A stretch of DNA of 15,592 bases, taken from Candidatus Minthenecus merdequi. Its GTDB lineage: Bacteria; Bacteroidota; Bacteroidia; Bacteroidales; Paludibacteraceae. Position 1 is the first letter of the stretch; each line of letters opens with the position of its first letter. The stretch spans positions 1 through 15,592 of the forward strand of contig JAGHVI010000174.1 in NCBI GenBank assembly GCA_018064385.1, read 5' to 3'. The notes beneath the pieces were generated by a model. It saw nothing but the letters and a program-made list of their open reading frames with translations, had not been told where the DNA came from and did not search any database. Positions 13,040-15,592 of this stretch are shown one piece after another. The position numbers were made by a program, and so were the translations under genes.

Positions 13040-15304
13040 ATGAAAAAGACGTTTCTTGCATTTCTATCCGCTGTAACACTGATGCTTACGGCAGAAGCTC
13101 AGGTCGTTCTTGTTGACAGATACAAGCCTGTAGGCTCAACGAGAGGCTATTTTCCCTCTCTCTCGAGCGAAGGATTGGGAATGAAAATGTCCTGCTACAA
13201 GATGGGATCAGGCTTTGGAATGAATGCTCCAAGTTCGGGCCTGATAGGCACTACAGACCCGACAGTGGTTGAATTCGACATAAATGGTGAATACACAACT
13301 CTGACGTTCGTTCTTGCTCCGTACATACCAAATTCCGCAGGAGACGGCAAATACAGCATCGTGACAATCACGGGCGACAACAGACGTCTGCTGGACGAGG
13401 TGGTGTTCGACCACGACCCTTTGCGAATGTTCTCGTTAGACGTAACAGACGTCCATTCGCTGAAGTTCCAGATTATACAAGGTGGTCAGAATGTAGGCTT
13501 TGGTAACGTGAAACTGTGGAAAAAAGGTCAGAAAGTCGTTCAGACAGCCAACCCGCTCAACAAACTGCCTAAAGGGGTGCCTGTACGGCTGGTGGATCAA
13601 CTCAGGCCTCTCTATATCCGCCATTCAGGCTGGGTGAACACTCTGGATACAGCTTTCGATGGCGGCCCAAGTGGTGTGCCGAGCATTCGCATCAACCGCA
13701 AGGAGTTTACCAGTGGCCTCCAGTTCACGGCAAACGAAGGATTCATTGAAGACGAGATGGGCTACAGCTATTTTTGGACAAACAAGCGTTTCGACAAGAT
13801 GTCGTTCGTTGTTGGACCTCGTGACAACCAGAGCTCAAACGCCAGCGCATGGCTGGTAGTCAAGGCTGACAAGAGGGTAGTGTATGAAGGAGTAGTGACA
13901 CAGAAAGACCTTGCACAGCAAATAGTTGTCGATATAGCAGGAGCAGAGTTAGTGTCGTTTCACAGTCAGCGGCGGTCGAGCGACCTGTTAGGCTCTATCA
14001 CGTTCGGTGTTGTTGACATCATGGCTTACCCTGCAGGATATACTGATATCCCTGAGCCGGGCATACTGAACGTGAACAAGGACAAGATAAGCAAGTTGCC
14101 GGACGTCTGTCCGCTGCTGTCGAACATAAAGCCATTCTCGGTGCGAGGCGTCAGCAAAGAGGCCAACACCATGTTCTATGGCGAGTCGAAATACATCACC
14201 TTCTCGATGGGTGGACTGAAATACAATGAGGGTCTGCTGCTGACCACAGGCAATACTCTTATGGGCGACATGATAGATGCTTACGCCGAGTTTGACCTTG
14301 GCGGTGAATTCGACTGGATAAGCTTCGATGCAGGATGCCTGAGCAAGAACCATATCCTTGACGATGACGCTCTGCGCATTTATGCCGACGACAAACTGGT
14401 GTTCGACAAGACTATCTACTGCACATGGCCTAACCAGCACTACGAGATACCTGTACATAAATGCCGCACACTGCGTTTTGAAAAACCAGGCAACGGCAAG
14501 AAGAAACAGACAATCATAGGCGTAGGCGACATAATACTTTATCGCGGCAACCCTGTGGCAAACAACATCTTCGAACATGAGTTGCCTTATTGTCCTAATG
14601 AGATAGACCTCATAGACCTATGCGAAAAACCTTATTTCCATTATGTGGGAAGGTATGTGAGCTCGCTGACAGGTTTCAACATGGACAACTGTTTCCACGA
14701 CGGCAAGCTGATGAAAGATGCTTTCGTGATGAAAGACGGAAGCAGGGTTAGCAAGGGCTTTATGCTTGAAACAAACATACCTCTCGGGCTTGAAGATGTG
14801 ACACTTATGGACGCTGCGTTCATGTTCCTGACCGGTGTAGGGGCAAACATGAGCAGTTCGGACGTGTCGGCACATACAGGAACGACAGGCGGCGCTACGG
14901 GTACTCCAACAGGTGCAATATTCCTGCTGCTGGAAGACCCAAGCAAAAAACAGGCATCGGCAGCAGCATTCAACCCTTACGGACAGTATGAAAGCTGTAC
15001 TTTCACTGTGGCAAACAAGTCGGAGCATGTCAACTCGTTTGCCCAGACGTTTGGTGCAAGCGAGGATGATAAACTGAACAGAGTCAAACTAAATGTCTTT
15101 GCAGACCAAGTGCTTGTTGGTGAATACTGGCTCGACAACAAGATGCAGCCGCTGACAGTGACAGTGCCAATCTTTAAATGCCACCAGCTGATGTTCTGGC
15201 TTGAATGCGGAGACAACCGTTCAGGACAGTATGTTTTCTATGACCTGAAACTCAGCAAGGCACCATGCAACATACCTATTCCAGAGAAATACCACAAAAA
15301 ATAA
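13040..15304 (+). CDS. Secreted protein with four diverged NPCBM-like beta repeats
   Basis: A 754-residue protein with a clear Sec signal peptide (MKKTFLAFLSAVTLMLTAEA, cleavage likely before Q21) and no lipobox or recognisable sorting domain. The mature part seems to be four repeats starting at about 22 (VVLVDRYKP), 182 (VRLVDQLRP), 356 (VCPLLSNIKP) and 522 (IDLIDLCEKP), 160-174 residues apart. Within each, a matching strand recurs: VEFDINGEYTTLTF, SYFWTNKRFDKMSF, AEFDLGGEFDWISF, AAFNPYGQYESCTF. This is followed by a V-x-x-D-x-x-x-V(F/Y) strand (e.g. IYADDKLVFD). The pattern suggests NPCBM-like jelly-roll carbohydrate-binding modules, a family assignment made by eye only. No catalytic domain is visible. 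Repeat 4 carries a Gly/Thr/Ser-rich insert (about 598-627). It has its own promoter and is monocistronic. A surface or periplasmic binding role is inference. Confidence 0.65.
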   Translation: MKKTFLAFLSAVTLMLTAEAQVVLVDRYKPVGSTRGYFPSLSSEGLGMKMSCYKMGSGFGMNAPSSGLIGTTDPTVVEFDINGEYTTLTFVLAPYIPNSAGDGKYSIVTITGDNRRLLDEVVFDHDPLRMFSLDVTDVHSLKFQIIQGGQNVGFGNVKLWKKGQKVVQTANPLNKLPKGVPVRLVDQLRPLYIRHSGWVNTLDTAFDGGPSGVPSIRINRKEFTSGLQFTANEGFIEDEMGYSYFWTNKRFDKMSFVVGPRDNQSSNASAWLVVKADKRVVYEGVVTQKDLAQQIVVDIAGAELVSFHSQRRSSDLLGSITFGVVDIMAYPAGYTDIPEPGILNVNKDKISKLPDVCPLLSNIKPFSVRGVSKEANTMFYGESKYITFSMGGLKYNEGLLLTTGNTLMGDMIDAYAEFDLGGEFDWISFDAGCLSKNHILDDDALRIYADDKLVFDKTIYCTWPNQHYEIPVHKCRTLRFEKPGNGKKKQTIIGVGDIILYRGNPVANNIFEHELPYCPNEIDLIDLCEKPYFHYVGRYVSSLTGFNMDNCFHDGKLMKDAFVMKDGSRVSKGFMLETNIPLGLEDVTLMDAAFMFLTGVGANMSSSDVSAHTGTTGGATGTPTGAIFLLLEDPSKKQASAAAFNPYGQYESCTFTVANKSEHVNSFAQTFGASEDDKLNRVKLNVFADQVLVGEYWLDNKMQPLTVTVPIFKCHQLMFWLECGDNRSGQYVFYDLKLSKAPCNIPIPEKYHKK

Positions 15305-15330
15305 TGGTGAGTTTATAGGACTCACCATTA
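15302..15330. terminator. Perfect hairpin at the end of the repeat-protein gene
   Basis: TAATGGTGAGT (15302-15312) pairs perfectly with ACTCACCATTA (15320-15330) around a 7-nt loop; the stem begins with the stop codon. No T-run follows on the plus strand, but six A precede it (15296-15301), so read on the minus strand it is hairpin plus U-run. It may stop transcription arriving from the right, and serve as a stability hairpin for the plus-strand mRNA. Confidence 0.55.
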
Positions 15331-15354
15331 TAACTTCCTCAAGTCTCGCAAGTT
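15306..15354. repeat. Diverged intergenic repeat, copy A (left part)
   Basis: Copy A contains GGTGAGTT (15306-15313) and CTCAAGTCTCGCAAGTT (15338-15354). Both recur in order at 15480-15515. The 17-nt block matches its partner at 15 of 17 positions. Downstream of this block, copy A continues with two hairpins (15363-15381 and 15392-15411). Confidence 0.5.
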
Positions 15355-15362
15355 ACAATAAG

Positions 15363-15381
15363 CTATGTAAGAGCGACATAG
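15363..15381. other. Small hairpin
   Basis: CTATGT (15363-15368) pairs with ACATAG (15376-15381) around AAGAGCG; a G-T pair can extend it by one. It is weak alone, but it is one of a series of hairpins in this non-coding tail. Confidence 0.4.
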
Positions 15382-15391
15382 TATAGCACAG

Positions 15392-15411
15392 CACAGGGCG
15401 TGAGCCCTGTG
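15392..15411. other. GC-rich hairpin
   Basis: CACAGGGC (15392-15399), a GTGA tetraloop, then GCCCTGTG (15404-15411): a perfect 8-bp stem with a GNRA-type loop, followed by TTTGTATGT. The T content is low for a strong terminator. Confidence 0.6.
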
Positions 15412-15479
15412 TTTGTATGTATTGTCCCTTCAGGTAGGGTGTTCAAAGTTGCATTAAAAACGAGACCAAAATCATTATA

Positions 15480-15515
15480 GGTGAGTTCTACAAATTCACT
15501 CAAGTTTCGCATGTT
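15480..15515. repeat. Diverged intergenic repeat, copy B (left part)
   Basis: GGTGAGTT (15480-15487) and CTCAAGTTTCGCATGTT (15499-15515) repeat copy A about 160-174 nt further on. GTGAGTT (15481-15487) can pair with AATTCAC (15493-15499) with one G-U pair, so the leading hairpin of copy A is kept although its right arm differs. Confidence 0.5.
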
Positions 15516-15530
15516 CAGCCTGGAAGGCTG
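15516..15530. other. Short hairpin
   Basis: CAGCCT (15516-15521) pairs with AGGCTG (15525-15530) across a GGA triloop, directly after copy B of the repeat. Confidence 0.45.
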
Positions 15531-15539
15531 TACTATGAG

Positions 15540-15564
15540 CAACCGAGTACGAAGTGCTCGGTTG
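15540..15564. other. Long hairpin with GAA triloop
   Basis: CAACCGAGTAC (15540-15550) pairs with GTGCTCGGTTG (15554-15564), 11 bp with one G-U wobble and a GAA loop. It is followed by TACTGG and CTTTTCGG. It stands at the place in copy B where copy A has the CACAGGGC hairpin, and both are followed by a similar TTGTA(C/T) segment. Confidence 0.6.
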
Positions 15565-15592
15565 TACTGGCTTTTCGGACAGCCCCCCCTAA

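Noticed and set aside
15302..15330. Ordinary plus-strand intrinsic terminator for the repeat-protein gene
   Set aside because: The stem is perfect, but the sequence after it (TAACTTCC) has no T-run; the A-run is on the other side, so it fits the minus strand better.
15302..15592. CRISPR array
   Set aside because: The repeats are only two, diverged, about 165 nt apart and internally hairpinned, without regular spacers or cas genes.

Overview
The window looks like a chromosomal segment of a member of the Bacteroidota, most likely order Bacteroidales. Five promoters match the Bacteroidota sigma-factor pattern (TTTG-like box, about 18-20 nt, then TAnnTTTG). A short glycogen-synthase-like gene is followed by a DUF4270 lipoprotein, as is typical of this phylum. 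The lipoprotein signal is of Bacteroidota style, the tRNA gene has no encoded CCA, and Shine-Dalgarno sites are weak or absent. There is no phage, insertion sequence, CRISPR array or rRNA. Almost all of the window is ordinary core genome.

Layout. (1) Positions 106-1496, minus strand: a trmD-ttcA-like tRNA-modification pair with overlapping stop and start, read from a promoter at about 1551-1580. (2) Positions 1675-8566, plus strand: a tight, probably co-transcribed run. It holds a reduced GT5 glycogen-synthase-like protein, a DUF4270 lipoprotein, the AAA+ unfoldase ClpC, a membrane metallophosphoesterase and a second, membrane-anchored metallophosphoesterase. A clear promoter precedes the first gene and none is evident inside. 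(3) Positions 8687-10453: a biotin-dependent-type carboxyltransferase (OadA / PycB / 5S family) with its own promoter and terminator. (4) Positions 10563-12704: GNAT acetyltransferase, variant uracil-DNA glycosylase, GreA and a HIT-family hydrolase, closely packed. (5) Positions 12778-12851: tRNA-Met(CAU) with its own promoter and a strong intrinsic terminator. (6) Positions 13040-15304: a secreted 754-residue protein made of four diverged beta-rich repeats, with its own promoter. (7) Positions 15302-15592: a non-coding tail of successive hairpins that looks like two diverged copies of one structured element.

Functionally, the left block serves tRNA maturation (m1G37, 2-thiolation). The central operon joins protein quality control to envelope-located proteins of unknown role. 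The 10.5-12.7 kb block covers DNA repair, transcription fidelity and nucleotide metabolism.

The points most worth a second look are four. The carboxyltransferase keeps a biotinyl-like domain in which the biotin lysine is replaced by tyrosine. The glycogen-synthase-like protein lacks the KTGG motif and the C-terminal domain. The four-repeat secreted protein is unassigned. The hairpin array at the right edge keeps its structure while the stem sequences differ. All assignments come from reading motifs by eye; no database search was run.
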